Shown one piece after another: positions 10,228 through 20,832 of a stretch of 64,000 bases of DNA. Position numbers and translations under genes: made by a program. Position 1 is the stretch's first letter. Each line of letters opens with the position of its first letter. The stretch is from Anaerolineaceae bacterium (GTDB lineage Bacteria; Chloroflexota; Anaerolineae; Aggregatilineales; Phototrophicaceae), in the NCBI GenBank assembly GCA_002702065.1, contig NZXX01000013.1, positions 248,001 to 312,000 on the forward strand, read 5' to 3'. Under the pieces are notes generated by a model, which saw nothing but the letters and a program-made list of their open reading frames with translations, did not search any database and was not told where the DNA came from.

Positions 10228-12882
10228 GTGAAAATCAGCCATCTCAAGACCAACCATGTGACGAACCCGCTGGGGTATGCCATCGAGAAACCGACCTTCT
10301 CCTGGATCGTTGAGGACACCAGCGATACGACCCAGACGGCTGCTCAGGTGCTGATCAGTCTGGACCGCCATTTCGAGCAGGTCATCTTCGACAGTGGCAA
10401 GGTGGATGGCGCTGGCATCGACAGCGTGGCTTATCACCCCCCTATCGCCCTGCGGCCCCGTACCCGATATTTCTGGAAAGTACGCGTCTGGGGCGAACGC
10501 GAAAACGCGGAAAGCGACCCCGCGTGGTTCGAGACGGCGAAGATGGCCGAAGACTGGCAGGCAACATGGATTACGCCGGATTTTGCCGACAACCAGACCC
10601 ACCCGATTATGTACCAGCAATTTGATCTGCCAGCGCAGGCGGTCGCCGCACGGGCGTATATCTGCGGTCTGGGCCTGTATCATTTTGAGCTGAATGGCCG
10701 TAAGGTGGGCGAGGAATATCTCACGCCATACTGCAACGCCTACGACCAGTGGCTTCAGTACCAAACCTTCGACATCACCGAGCAATTGCAACCCGGCTCG
10801 AATCTGATAACTGTGATGCTGGGCAATGGCTGGTACAAGGGCCGCTATGGTGCCAATGGCGGCGCTGTCGAGTTTTATGGCGATCGTTTTGCGCTCATCT
10901 GCGAGCTTCATATCACGCTGGAAAACGGCGATACGCGGGTTGTCGTCACCGATCCATCGTGGAAAGCGCAGCCCGCCCCGGTCATCGCGAGCGACATTTT
11001 TGATGGTGAAATTTATGATGCGCGCATCGCCAAAACCGTGACGCCAGCCGAAAACGCCTACCCGGTCAAACCCATTGCCATCGACAACGGGCGTCTGGAA
11101 GCCCGCCGTTCATTGCCGGTCAGCATCAACGAGACGATTCAGCCATGCGCGTTAATCCACACACCCGCCGGCGAAACGGTGCTGGATATGGGCCAGAACA
11201 TGACAGGTTGGCTGCGCTTCAGAACGAGCGCACCGGCTGGCACGCGCATCCACCTTCAGTTTGGCGAAGTGCTGCAAGAGGGCAATTTCTTCCGCGATAA
11301 CCTGCGCACCGCCAAAGCCGAATACACTTACATCGCCGATGGTACGGATGCCGTGGTGGAGCCATACTTCACCTTTTACGGCTTCCGGTATGTCAAAATC
11401 ACGGGCTGGGACGGTGAACTCAAGCTGGATGATTTCACCGGCTGTGTCGTTTATTCCCGCATGGACCTGACCGGCGAGATTGAGACATCCAACGCCAGCG
11501 TCAACCAGCTGATCCAGAATGCGATGTGGAGCCAGAAAGGGAACTTCCTCGATATTCCAACCGACTGCCCGCAGCGGGATGAACGGCTGGGCTGGACAGG
11601 CGACATCCAGGTATTCTCCGGCACAGCATGCTTCAATATGGATGTGGCGGCATTCCTGACGAAGTACAGCTATGACCTGGGCAAGGAGCAAACCAAAACC
11701 GGGGGCATGGTGCCGCATATCGTGCCGATGTCGAACTTGAACAAAGGGGGTTCGACGGCCTGGGGCGATGTCGCAACCATCGTGCCCTGGAACCTGTACG
11801 AATTCTATGGCGACCGCGATATTCTGGAACAGCAGTTTGAAAGTATGCGCGGCTGGGTGGATTACATCAAAGGCATTGACGAAGCAACCGGCGTGAAACG
11901 TCTGTGGACCGAAGGCCTGCACTTCGGGGACTGGCTGTCGCTCGACCCCCCGCTTTACCCGGACCCGCGCCGGGGCGGCACCCCGCATGATTTTATCGCG
12001 TCGGCATTCTATTGTTATTCTGCGCGGCTGGTGGCGCAGGCCGCCACCGTACTGGGTAAAACCGAACCGGCGCAGACCTACGGGCAGCTGGCCGCCGAGA
12101 TCAAAACCGCCATTCAACAGGAATACTTCACCCCGACCGGGCGGTTAGCGGTGCCGACCCAGACCGCTTATGTGCTGGCCCTGTTCATGGACCTGGTGCC
12201 GGATACACTCCGCCAGCGGGTCGCGGATGATCTCATCAAAACGCTGGAAAAAGATCAGGTCCATCTTCGCACAGGCTTTGTGGGCACGCCCTATCTGTGC
12301 CGGGTGCTTTCGAATATCGGTGCCAATGACCTGGCTTACCGGCTGCTGCTCAACGAGGATTATCCATCGTGGCTGTACGCGGTGAACCTGGGCGCAACCA
12401 CCATCTGGGAACGCTGGAACTCGCTCAACCCCGATGGCTCGATCAGCTCAACTGGCATGAACTCGCTCAACCATTATGCCTATGGCTCGATTGTCGAGTG
12501 GATGTACCGCGATATGTGCGGTCTGAATCCCGTTTCAAGGGAGGATTTCGTCACCGGCTTCCGCACGGCCCGCATCGCCCCCAAACCGGACCCATCGCTG
12601 CAATGGGCGAAGGCCCGCTACCGTTCGGCGGCGGGGTACTACGACAGCGGCTGGTGCATCGACGCCGGCGGCAAGCTCACCATCGAGATCACCATCCCGT
12701 TCAACGCAACCGCCCAGGTGATTCTGCCCAACGCGCCCATCAACGCCATCACCCTCAACGGTCACCCGCTGGATCACGGCGAAGCCACCGATGACGGCGT
12801 GGCATTGACGCTGAGCGCGGGCACTTACCGGTTTGAGTACCTGTTAGACGGACATGCCCAACATCAGGCGGCCACGTCGTAG
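10228..12882 (+). CDS. Alpha-L-rhamnosidase, GH78
   Basis: GNGWYKGRYG, DIPTDCPQRDERLGWTGD and TIWERWNS motifs. Confidence 0.92.
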   Translation: MKISHLKTNHVTNPLGYAIEKPTFSWIVEDTSDTTQTAAQVLISLDRHFEQVIFDSGKVDGAGIDSVAYHPPIALRPRTRYFWKVRVWGERENAESDPAWFETAKMAEDWQATWITPDFADNQTHPIMYQQFDLPAQAVAARAYICGLGLYHFELNGRKVGEEYLTPYCNAYDQWLQYQTFDITEQLQPGSNLITVMLGNGWYKGRYGANGGAVEFYGDRFALICELHITLENGDTRVVVTDPSWKAQPAPVIASDIFDGEIYDARIAKTVTPAENAYPVKPIAIDNGRLEARRSLPVSINETIQPCALIHTPAGETVLDMGQNMTGWLRFRTSAPAGTRIHLQFGEVLQEGNFFRDNLRTAKAEYTYIADGTDAVVEPYFTFYGFRYVKITGWDGELKLDDFTGCVVYSRMDLTGEIETSNASVNQLIQNAMWSQKGNFLDIPTDCPQRDERLGWTGDIQVFSGTACFNMDVAAFLTKYSYDLGKEQTKTGGMVPHIVPMSNLNKGGSTAWGDVATIVPWNLYEFYGDRDILEQQFESMRGWVDYIKGIDEATGVKRLWTEGLHFGDWLSLDPPLYPDPRRGGTPHDFIASAFYCYSARLVAQAATVLGKTEPAQTYGQLAAEIKTAIQQEYFTPTGRLAVPTQTAYVLALFMDLVPDTLRQRVADDLIKTLEKDQVHLRTGFVGTPYLCRVLSNIGANDLAYRLLLNEDYPSWLYAVNLGATTIWERWNSLNPDGSISSTGMNSLNHYAYGSIVEWMYRDMCGLNPVSREDFVTGFRTARIAPKPDPSLQWAKARYRSAAGYYDSGWCIDAGGKLTIEITIPFNATAQVILPNAPINAITLNGHPLDHGEATDDGVALTLSAGTYRFEYLLDGHAQHQAATS

Positions 12883-12947
12883 ACCCAAAGACCAGCGCCG
12901 GCGTGTCTCACCACAATGACGCCGTAACATAACCGCGAGACGCTTAC

Positions 12948-13964
12948 TCAGCAGTCGGCAAAAACGGCGGGCTTGATGACGCGGGAGCCGATGCGGCCCA
13001 GATCAACGCACAGGCGGTGGAACATGGCGTCGCCGTCATACGTGCCGATGATCGCCCCACCCGACCCGGCAAATTTGGCACTGGCACCACAGGCGCGCGC
13101 CGTCTCGATCATCTGCACCTGCCAGTCGGACAACTGGTAGATGCTGCGGCGCAGGTCAAAGTTCTGGTTGATGAGCTGCCCCAGTTGGTCGACATCATTA
13201 TTCAGGATAGCTTCGCGGCCCGCTTCGGCAAACCCGGCAAAGGTCTGCATGGCGTTGACGACGAGCGAATCGCCGCGCATGAAGCGCCCGCGAATGTCAT
13301 TGTGGAATGTCTCGGTCGGTTCGCTCAGGTCCGTGTGATAGGCGAGATACAGCGGCGGGCGGGGGTTGGGGTCCAGCCGTTCGTAAGCGTAATGCGTCAG
13401 GCCATGAAGCTGCCGCGCCTGATCCTGATGAAAATCCATATAGACCATGTTTTCATAACACTGGATCACGCGGTCCTGCAACCCGGCAGCGATACCCAAT
13501 TCTTCTGTCTCCACCGACAGCGCAAACGACGGCATGATTTCCAGCGGAATCTCGATGTCATAATAGGCCATCAGGCAGCGCAGGGTCGCAATAATGATCG
13601 AACTCGACCCGGCCAGCCCAACCTGCCGGGGGATATTGGACTCGTAGCGCACGGAGAAATTGCGGTCGTGCAGGTGCAGCCCCTGTGACTGGCAGTATTC
13701 GACAAAACGCTTGATGGTCGCCTTGACCAGCCGGATGCCGCCGTAATACCCGTGCATCTGCACATCGTGAGCCAGGTCCGTCACCGAGCGGAAGCGGGCG
13801 CGGTCGTGCTGGGCCAGCACGATTTCCAGCGTATCCCATTGATACAGCACCACTTCGGACCAGAAATTGCGCACGCTGATGGCAATAGTTTTGCCATGAT
13901 AGCCATCTGATGGATTACCGAGCAGCCCGGCGCGGGCATAAACCCGCCTGCGAATGATGTCCAT
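12948..13964 (-). CDS. GHMP kinase, plant-type glucuronokinase-like
   Basis: LLGNPSDGYHGKTIA, GYYGGIRL, NIPRQVGLAGSSSI, ELGIAAGLQDRV, NFDLRRS and KFAGSGGA match the plant glucuronokinase pattern. Confidence 0.75.
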   Translation of the reverse strand: MDIIRRRVYARAGLLGNPSDGYHGKTIAISVRNFWSEVVLYQWDTLEIVLAQHDRARFRSVTDLAHDVQMHGYYGGIRLVKATIKRFVEYCQSQGLHLHDRNFSVRYESNIPRQVGLAGSSSIIIATLRCLMAYYDIEIPLEIMPSFALSVETEELGIAAGLQDRVIQCYENMVYMDFHQDQARQLHGLTHYAYERLDPNPRPPLYLAYHTDLSEPTETFHNDIRGRFMRGDSLVVNAMQTFAGFAEAGREAILNNDVDQLGQLINQNFDLRRSIYQLSDWQVQMIETARACGASAKFAGSGGAIIGTYDGDAMFHRLCVDLGRIGSRVIKPAVFADC

Positions 13965-13968
13965 CCGG

Positions 13969-14844
13969 TCAGGCCTCCAGTCTGGCGGCGAGATAATCGT
14001 GCAGCGCGGCGCCCAGCTTTTCATCGGCCAGTGCAAATTCGATAAAGGCGCGGAAATACGCCTCGAAATTGCCGATGTCGTAACGCTGTTCGTCGCTGCG
14101 CAGCCGCACGCCATACACTTTTTCGCCCTGCTGAATCAACAGTCGAATGGCGTCCGTCAGCTGAATTTCGCCGCCCTTGCCCGGTTCGATTTTTTCCAGC
14201 GCGTCAAAGATTTTGGGCGTGAAGATGTAGCGGGCGGCAATGGCGAGGTTGCTGGGGGCTTCTTCCAGCGATGGTTTCTCAACCACGTCCAGCACTTCAA
14301 AGACCTCGCTGTCGTCTTTGGGTTTGGCGATGCCATAACGCGAGACTTCGTTATCGGGCACTTCCTCAAAAGCGATGACCACCTCGCAGCCCTGCTCCTC
14401 GAAACACCGCTGCATCCGCTGCACCACGTCGCTTTCGGCGTTCAGACCAATCAGCGAATCACCGAGCGCGACCACAAACGGCTGATCGCCGACAAAGGAC
14501 TCCGCACACTGGATCGCGTGGCCCAGCCCCAGCAGTTCCCGCTGGCGGGTGAAAAAATAGCGGGCCTGGAAACGGTCAAATTGCAGTTCGGCCAGCAGGT
14601 CTTCCTTACCGGTTTCGCGCAGAGCTTCGACCAGTTCCTTGTTGACATCAAAGTGGTTCTCAATCGACGTTTTGCCGGGGCCGGTAATAAACAGCACCTG
14701 ATCGACCCCAACACGATTGAGTTCCTCGACGATGTACTGCACGACGGGTTTGCGCCCGACTGGCAGCATCTCCTTGGGCTGTGACTTGGTGATGGGTAAA
14801 AGACGTGTACCTAACCCTGCTACGGGAATGACTGCAATGTTCAT
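13969..14844 (-). CDS. galU: UTP-glucose-1-phosphate uridylyltransferase
   Basis: AVIPVAGLGTRLLPITKSQPKEMLPV and GKGGEIQLTDAIR. Confidence 0.92.
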   Translation of the reverse strand: MNIAVIPVAGLGTRLLPITKSQPKEMLPVGRKPVVQYIVEELNRVGVDQVLFITGPGKTSIENHFDVNKELVEALRETGKEDLLAELQFDRFQARYFFTRQRELLGLGHAIQCAESFVGDQPFVVALGDSLIGLNAESDVVQRMQRCFEEQGCEVVIAFEEVPDNEVSRYGIAKPKDDSEVFEVLDVVEKPSLEEAPSNLAIAARYIFTPKIFDALEKIEPGKGGEIQLTDAIRLLIQQGEKVYGVRLRSDEQRYDIGNFEAYFRAFIEFALADEKLGAALHDYLAARLEA

Positions 14845-15030
14845 TGGTTTACCTGCCGAATGTCTGGATGCTGCACAATAAACGGGTCTGAGGGTCGTAC
14901 CTGAAGTTGTTCACTGCGGAGGATAATCTGTAAACCGCTCAGTCTTGCCTTTATTGAACTATACCCCAGGTGCTGCATCCGGTAAACCACCGTATAATTA
15001 ACGTATGGGCACCGCATCACATGGGACAAG

Positions 15031-15540
15031 ATGACCGGTTACGACATTGTTCAACTGACCGCCGATGACTGGCAGGCGTATAAAGCTATCCGTCTGGAAG
15101 CGCTGCGCAACGCACCACAGGCGTTCGGCTCGACCTATGCCGACAACATGAAGCACCCGGACTCGTTCTGGCGTGGACGGCTGGAAGAAGCTGCCGCAGG
15201 GGAACGAAGCTGGCTGCTGTTTGCGCGCCACGAAGATCAACTGGTGGGGCTGATCGGCGCGTTTAACGACGACGACCCAACGGCGGTTCAGATTATCTCG
15301 ATGTATATCACCCCCGCGTTTCGGGGTCAGGGCGTTGCCAGCGCGCTGATGTCCGCCATCCTGAACATTCTCCAGCAGCAGGCGCGTTTCCAGGTTGCCC
15401 GGCTGACCGTCAATGCTGAACAGACCGCCGCTGTCCGGCTGTATGAACGGTTGGGCTTCGAGATCGAAAAAACGGAATGGCTGCCAGCGGGTGATAGTCA
15501 GTTTCATGACATCCACACAATGGCGAAAGCCCTGCGCTAG
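15031..15540 (+). CDS. GNAT-family N-acetyltransferase
   Basis: YITPAFRGQGVASALMSAILN acetyl-CoA motif and VNAEQTAAVRLYERLGFE. Confidence 0.9.
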   Translation: MTGYDIVQLTADDWQAYKAIRLEALRNAPQAFGSTYADNMKHPDSFWRGRLEEAAAGERSWLLFARHEDQLVGLIGAFNDDDPTAVQIISMYITPAFRGQGVASALMSAILNILQQQARFQVARLTVNAEQTAAVRLYERLGFEIEKTEWLPAGDSQFHDIHTMAKALR

Positions 15541-15629
15541 GCCACCACATCCCCCACCTGACCCGCCGCGAAAGGTCCGCGTGGTTTAGGCGTGGAACCC
15601 CCGAATCTGCTAAGATAAAATCAGGGAAT

Positions 15630-15720
15630 CAGTTCTCAGTGGTCAGCTATCAGCCAGGACTAATGCTGATCACAAATCAGCGTACTTTGTTCAGCACGAA
15701 GAACTGAGAACTTAGAACTG
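15630..15720. repeat. MITE-like imperfect inverted repeat
   Basis: AGTTCTCAG (15631-15639) inverted at CTGAGAACT (15704-15712), with TCAGC-type internal motifs. Confidence 0.5.
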
Positions 15721-15758
15721 CCTATCTAATAAAAATTCTTGCAAAAAAGGAGACGGCG

Positions 15759-16424
15759 ATGGCGGTGGAATCGATCAAACTGCGGGATGCCGAGATTTTT
15801 AAGGAACTATCCGACGACGTTCTGGAAGAACTGGCCCGGTCCTGCACCACGATGGAACTGCTGGCCGGGGAAACCCTGTTCGAGCAGAATACGCCCGGCG
15901 ATTCGCTCTACCTGCTGGAAACCGGTCAGGTGCATATTGTGCGCCAGCACCCGGACGGCGAACAGGTCATTCTGGCGACTGAAGGCCCCTATTATGTCAT
16001 CGGCGAACTCTCCATGCTGGTGGGTCAGCCACGAACCGGCGCGGTTGTGGCGGTGTCGGACTGCACGCTGATCGCCCTGAATCGCGCTGCGTTTGACGGC
16101 GTTTGTGCGCAGCGCCCGGAACTGGCCGTCGCTGTGATGGGCCATATCGGCCAGCGGTTGTATCGCATGAATTTGGAGGTGCGCGAACACGCAATCGGTA
16201 ACGTCGCGGCCAGGGTGGCGACGCTGCTGGTGCTGCTGTCTGGCGGCAAGAATGGCCCGGTGGATGCGCATATCCGCGTCAGCCGGATCGCACGGGCGAC
16301 CGCTACCGACGCCGATGTGGTCGAACGCCTGCTGCAAGACTGGGTAAAAGAGGGGTACATCACCTTTGAAGCGCGGCGCATGACGATTAACCAGATCGAG
16401 ACATTGCGCGATATTGCGGGGTAA
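15759..16424 (+). CDS. Crp/Fnr-family regulator
   Basis: cNMP-binding GDSLYLLETGQVHIVRQHPDGEQVILATEGP and C-terminal wHTH. Confidence 0.85.
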   Translation: MAVESIKLRDAEIFKELSDDVLEELARSCTTMELLAGETLFEQNTPGDSLYLLETGQVHIVRQHPDGEQVILATEGPYYVIGELSMLVGQPRTGAVVAVSDCTLIALNRAAFDGVCAQRPELAVAVMGHIGQRLYRMNLEVREHAIGNVAARVATLLVLLSGGKNGPVDAHIRVSRIARATATDADVVERLLQDWVKEGYITFEARRMTINQIETLRDIAG

Positions 16425-16519
16425 GATCAGGCCGGGTGTTGAACCCGTATGGATGCCGGACCAGGTGTTGAACATTTGTTCTATTCTCTGTATAATACAG
16501 AAAATGATGAGGTAGACAA

Positions 16520-16813
16520 ATGAGCATTAATCCGGCAACCCTGCAACTGCTGGTGTGGATTATTATTGGTGCGGTGGCAGGCACCGTGACCAGCATGCTT
16601 TTTTACCGGCGCTCCGGGCCAATTGCCGACCTGAGCACCCTCGGTCTGGGGTTGATGGGGGCGTTGGTGGGGCGCATCCTGTTCGATCTTTTCCGGGTGA
16701 CGCTGAGCATGCCCGCGCTCATCATCAGCGTGGATGATCTGGTAGCCGCGATCATCGGTTCGCTGATCGTGTTGTTTTTCATCCGTTCGCAGTCGTCAGG
16801 CCGCCGGAAATAA
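16520..16813 (+). CDS. Small membrane protein, GlsB/YeaQ/YmgE-like
   Basis: WIIIGAVAGTVTSMLF and a Gly-rich hydrophobic pattern. Confidence 0.55.
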   Translation: MSINPATLQLLVWIIIGAVAGTVTSMLFYRRSGPIADLSTLGLGLMGALVGRILFDLFRVTLSMPALIISVDDLVAAIIGSLIVLFFIRSQSSGRRK

Positions 16814-17145
16814 GGCGTGGCCATGGCATGGCTTTGCCAGCGCAGCCCGTCATTCGAGAAGCCGGTTTGCACACTACCTAACAACGGCAGTTGATGATCC
16901 AGCCTCAACCACACTCGCCCTTCCAACGGTGGCAGCGGTCTGCTTCGGACCGACGCAAAGGTCCATGCATGACCCTGTTTTCGTGTTAGCTTCGGGTGAA
17001 GCATCAAGATAGGTTATAATCATACTGGCACCATACGGCTATAGCGTTGCGGAGGCTGTCGATTTTTCCCGGCGCGGCCAAAGCATAATCATGTCCCAGT
17101 GAAATGTGCTATTCCAATGAATAGACGCTGTTCACGGTTTTATCT

Positions 17146-18243
17146 ATGGGCGGTCCAGGCCACCTGAATCTGATTGAGATGGAGTTCGGAGTCCCTATTT
17201 TGTCGCTGTTGAGTAACTTTTCCCTTTCGATGTTGAATTCATTATCCGCCAGTATCGCGCTTGTGGACACGCAAGGCACCATCATCGCCGTGAATCAAAC
17301 GTGGCGATACTTCGCTGATCAGAATAATGCGACTACCAATGTCTCCGAAGGGGTCAATTACCTGCAAACCTGTTTGAACAGCCGGGGCCACGACGCAGAA
17401 ATGGGCCGCCGGTTTGGTGAACGATTGCAAGCGGTGCTGCAAGGTGAGATCGACGAATTTTCGCTGGAATACCCTTGTCATGCCCCGTGGGAACGCCGCT
17501 GGTTTATGGCCAAGGTTTCCAGTTTTTTAGATGGCGAGACTCGTTATGCCGTGGTGACGCATGAAAATATCAGTGAGCGAGTCCAGGCCGAACAACTGCT
17601 GATTGAGACCACCAGTGAACAAGCCCGACGCGAGGAACGCCAGCGCCTTTCACGGGAACTGCACGATGGCATCTCTCAAACGCTGTTTTCCATCATGACC
17701 ATTGCACAGACGATTCCACGGTTGCTGGATACGAATTCGACGAAGGCACGCGAACAGCTTGAAAACATGGTGCAGCTCAGCACCGGCGCGCTCTCGGAAA
17801 TGCGCATGCTGCTTCTGGAACTCAGGCCGGATACGATTGAAAAGACCGCGCTGGCGAAATTGATCAGCCAGTTATTGATCAGTGCCACCAGCCTGCAAGG
17901 CATTACCGCCGACTTCAGCCACAGCGGGGTCACGCCGAACCTGCCGCCCGATGTGCATTTTGCCATCTACCGTATCACCCAGGAAGCCATCAACAACGTC
18001 ATCAAACACAGCCAGGCTTCCCAGCTGAAGGTGCGGCTGGACTGTGAGGCGGGGCGGTTGTTATTACTGGTGGAAGACAACGGCGTGGGTTTCGACATGA
18101 ATACACGCACCAACGGCATCGGTTACAGCAGTATGCATGAGCGCGCAGCCGGTATTCAGGCGCAGCTGGCGATTGACAGTGCTCCGGGCAATGGCACCCG
18201 TGTCCACGTGGAATGGGTACCCCCCACCGGCACGTTAGTCTGA
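17146..18243 (+). CDS. PAS-containing sensor histidine kinase, NarL/HisKA_3 type
   Basis: REERQRLSRELHDGISQTLFSI and VEDNGVGFD/GIGYSSMHERA motifs. Confidence 0.9.
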   Translation: MGGPGHLNLIEMEFGVPILSLLSNFSLSMLNSLSASIALVDTQGTIIAVNQTWRYFADQNNATTNVSEGVNYLQTCLNSRGHDAEMGRRFGERLQAVLQGEIDEFSLEYPCHAPWERRWFMAKVSSFLDGETRYAVVTHENISERVQAEQLLIETTSEQARREERQRLSRELHDGISQTLFSIMTIAQTIPRLLDTNSTKAREQLENMVQLSTGALSEMRMLLLELRPDTIEKTALAKLISQLLISATSLQGITADFSHSGVTPNLPPDVHFAIYRITQEAINNVIKHSQASQLKVRLDCEAGRLLLLVEDNGVGFDMNTRTNGIGYSSMHERAAGIQAQLAIDSAPGNGTRVHVEWVPPTGTLV

Positions 18244-18265
18244 GCCAATTTTTTTGAAGGGCGTG

Positions 18266-18853
18266 CTAGTCATTCATCCCTTTGCCGTCGAGAATGTGCG
18301 GCGTGTATTTCTCGACCCGCGCTGCCCGCGTTTTGGATTGTTTGGCCGAAGAAAAGTAAAGCAGGTAGCCGCGCTGCCGGCCCGGAGTCAGGGCTTCGAA
18401 AGCGGCCTTCAAGGCAGGGTTTTCGTCGAGCTTCTGCTGAAACTCGTCGGGCATGGGGAATTCTGCTGTTTCTTTAAACGTCACTTCCAGCCCGGCCTTC
18501 TCCACTTCAACCGCTTCCTGAATATAGGCCTTCAGCATAGGTTCCATCTCGACAATTTCATCGACATGGGTGAAACGAATCTGCCGCGCCGCCTGCGTAT
18601 TGGCGGTCATGGCGACCAGAATATCGCCGGGGTCTTTCAGCAGCGCACCTTTGGGAAACATGAACGCGCAGTAAGCTTTGAATTCCTGGATCAGAACGAT
18701 GTTACCGCCCTCGAATGTGTAGCACGGATGCATCCATTTCACTTCTTCGGTCAGCCCACAGTCCAGCGCAATCTCCCGTAACTGCGTCAGCTCATCGTGC
18801 CACTGTTTGTTTTTGCGGATGTAACCGTCAACGCTCGGATTCCTGTTCATCAT
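18266..18853 (-). CDS. YdeI/OmpD-associated family protein
   Basis: EEVKWMHPCYTFEGGNIVLIQEFKAYCAFMFPKGALL. Confidence 0.75.
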   Translation of the reverse strand: MMNRNPSVDGYIRKNKQWHDELTQLREIALDCGLTEEVKWMHPCYTFEGGNIVLIQEFKAYCAFMFPKGALLKDPGDILVAMTANTQAARQIRFTHVDEIVEMEPMLKAYIQEAVEVEKAGLEVTFKETAEFPMPDEFQQKLDENPALKAAFEALTPGRQRGYLLYFSSAKQSKTRAARVEKYTPHILDGKGMND

Positions 18854-18978
18854 ATATGTCCTTTCAATGCGCTCATCATGGCATCGACACAGAATGATAT
18901 GCATGTTCTGCCAGACTACAGGAAGAAAATTCAGCCGTCAACGCGCCATCCCCTTCTGATCACAGCCAGCAGGCAGGG

Positions 18979-19860
18979 TCAGTCGCCGCCCAGCACGCCG
19001 AAATAATGCTCGAAAAATGCGTCTGCCTGCACGCTGGTGGCCACTTCATGATAGGCATCATCCGCGCCGGGGGACCAGTGCGTCTTGCCCAGGCGTTCGG
19101 GGTCATCCAACTCGATGTCCACCTGCCCGCGCTCGAAGCCGCAAATACCCTCATCAAAGATGACCGCCGCCGCCAGCGGGTCATGGAAGGTGATGACTTC
19201 GCGCTGCTTGAACCACACTTCGGCAAAATCCAGCACCGGGCGCAGCAGCCCGCTTTGGAAACGCTCGCGCACGGCCCCGGCATGCATCTGAACCTGTGTG
19301 GTGACATCCAGCCCGATGGAGCGCATATAGGGCGGTCGGGCGCGATAGGTCATGGCCGACGCGTGCGGGTCGAGGATGATATTCCATTCCAGCCCATCGC
19401 GCTCACCACTCCAGAACGAGCCACCCATCAGCACCATGCCTTTCAGCAATGCCGGAATTTCGGGATCGGTCGCAAACAGCAGCGCGGCATTGGTCAGCGG
19501 CCCGATCGTCAGCAGAACGACTTCGCCCGGATTCTCGCGGATGGTCCGCTGCAAAAACTGAACAGCCTGCCCTTGCGGAAAATCAGTCTCGTGCGGCCAG
19601 TTTTCCAGCGCGGCGGCCTGTGGCGCATGCGGCTGACGCTGGTCGATCAGCAGCGGTGACTGCGCCCCCACATAAATCGGCACCTCCACCCCGGCCAGGC
19701 GGCACAATGCGCTGGCCAGCTGCGCCCGCTGTATCCCTTCTCCGGTCACGGTGGTAATGCCCAGCAGTTCGCAGTCGGGATGCGCCAGCAAATACGCCAG
19801 GCAAATCGCATCGTCAATGTCGGAGCCAATATCCGTATCCAGCAGCACTTTAATCGTCAC
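18979..19860 (-). CDS. Nucleoside hydrolase (IunH family)
   Basis: N-terminal [20 protein letters not shown] signature. Confidence 0.9.
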   Translation of the reverse strand: MTIKVLLDTDIGSDIDDAICLAYLLAHPDCELLGITTVTGEGIQRAQLASALCRLAGVEVPIYVGAQSPLLIDQRQPHAPQAAALENWPHETDFPQGQAVQFLQRTIRENPGEVVLLTIGPLTNAALLFATDPEIPALLKGMVLMGGSFWSGERDGLEWNIILDPHASAMTYRARPPYMRSIGLDVTTQVQMHAGAVRERFQSGLLRPVLDFAEVWFKQREVITFHDPLAAAVIFDEGICGFERGQVDIELDDPERLGKTHWSPGADDAYHEVATSVQADAFFEHYFGVLGGD

Positions 19861-19988
19861 TCTATATCCTTTTTACACGTATGAAGAACAGCGGCATTTT
19901 AGCGTGAGAACCGGTCGATTGCATCATGCCTGCTATTCTGATCAATCAAGTGGCTGTTTGACATCGACCGGAAATTGCATACAATATT

Positions 19989-20000
19989 ATTGTCTACAAT
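19989..20000. promoter_or_regulatory. Candidate GntR operator upstream of the regulator
   Basis: ATTGTCTACAAT, 5+5 bp palindrome with 2-nt centre. Confidence 0.5.
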
Positions 20001-20017
20001 ACAGCCCGGCACAAACG

Positions 20018-20692
20018 ATGAAGTTCTTATCCCAGATACAACCGGTCAGCCTGCGTGAACAAGTTGTCGAACAAGTGCGAACCGCCATTATCGAGGGGCG
20101 GTTGCGGCCTAACGACCATATCACCGAAGCGAACCTGACCGAGCAGTTGGGCGTCAGCCGGACGCCGGTGCGCGAAGCCCTCATCCTGCTGGAACGCGAG
20201 GGGCTGGTCGTCTTTGCGCCGAACCGGGGGGCATTTGTCCGCGTGTTTGACGAAGCCGACGTCGAAGATATTTTTTCGATGCGCACCGCGCTGGAAAATT
20301 TTGCTGCCGAGCTGCTGCTGCCCCACGTGACGGCTGATGACCTCGCGCAACTGGATTCCATTATCAACCAGCAGGAAGATGCGATCCGGCGCAAGGATTT
20401 CAACAACGTCCGCAGCCTGGACATGGCCTTTCACCGCTACCTGGTGCATAACAACAACAATCAATTGCTGACCCGTAACTGGGAAGAAATCGTCGCACAG
20501 ATCGCCGCGCTGCTGTACATGCGGGCTGATGCCATGCCGGACTATGATGAAATGCTGGCGGTGCGCGACCATCGTGCGATTCTCGATGGCTACCGGGCCC
20601 ACAACCTGACTGCGGTACACGAGGCCAACCGGCGCATCAACAACCGGGTGGCGGGTGAATGCAAACGGGCGCTGGCAATAAACAATTACTAG
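20018..20692 (+). CDS. GntR-family regulator (FCD type)
   Basis: LREQVVEQVRTAIIEGRLRPNDHITEANLTEQLGVSRTPVREAL. Confidence 0.92.
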   Translation: MKFLSQIQPVSLREQVVEQVRTAIIEGRLRPNDHITEANLTEQLGVSRTPVREALILLEREGLVVFAPNRGAFVRVFDEADVEDIFSMRTALENFAAELLLPHVTADDLAQLDSIINQQEDAIRRKDFNNVRSLDMAFHRYLVHNNNNQLLTRNWEEIVAQIAALLYMRADAMPDYDEMLAVRDHRAILDGYRAHNLTAVHEANRRINNRVAGECKRALAINNY

Positions 20693-20795
20693 CAGGTATG
20701 GTCTGGGGTCATTACACTCTGAATACAATTTAACAGGCGTGATTTTGTGCTGATATCCGGCATGGACTTGCGTGTTAACGTCATTGCGGTTTATT

Positions 20796-20807
20796 GATCG
20801 TATACAA
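20796..20807. promoter_or_regulatory. Candidate GntR operator upstream of the apiose cluster
   Basis: ATCGTATACAAT matches ATTGTCTACAAT at 10/12. Confidence 0.45.
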
Positions 20808-20832
20808 TGTGCAATTATTGGAAAGATAAGCT

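Noticed and set aside
11152-12117. Minus-strand 321-aa ORF
   Set aside because: Antisense to the GH78 gene, no recognisable motif
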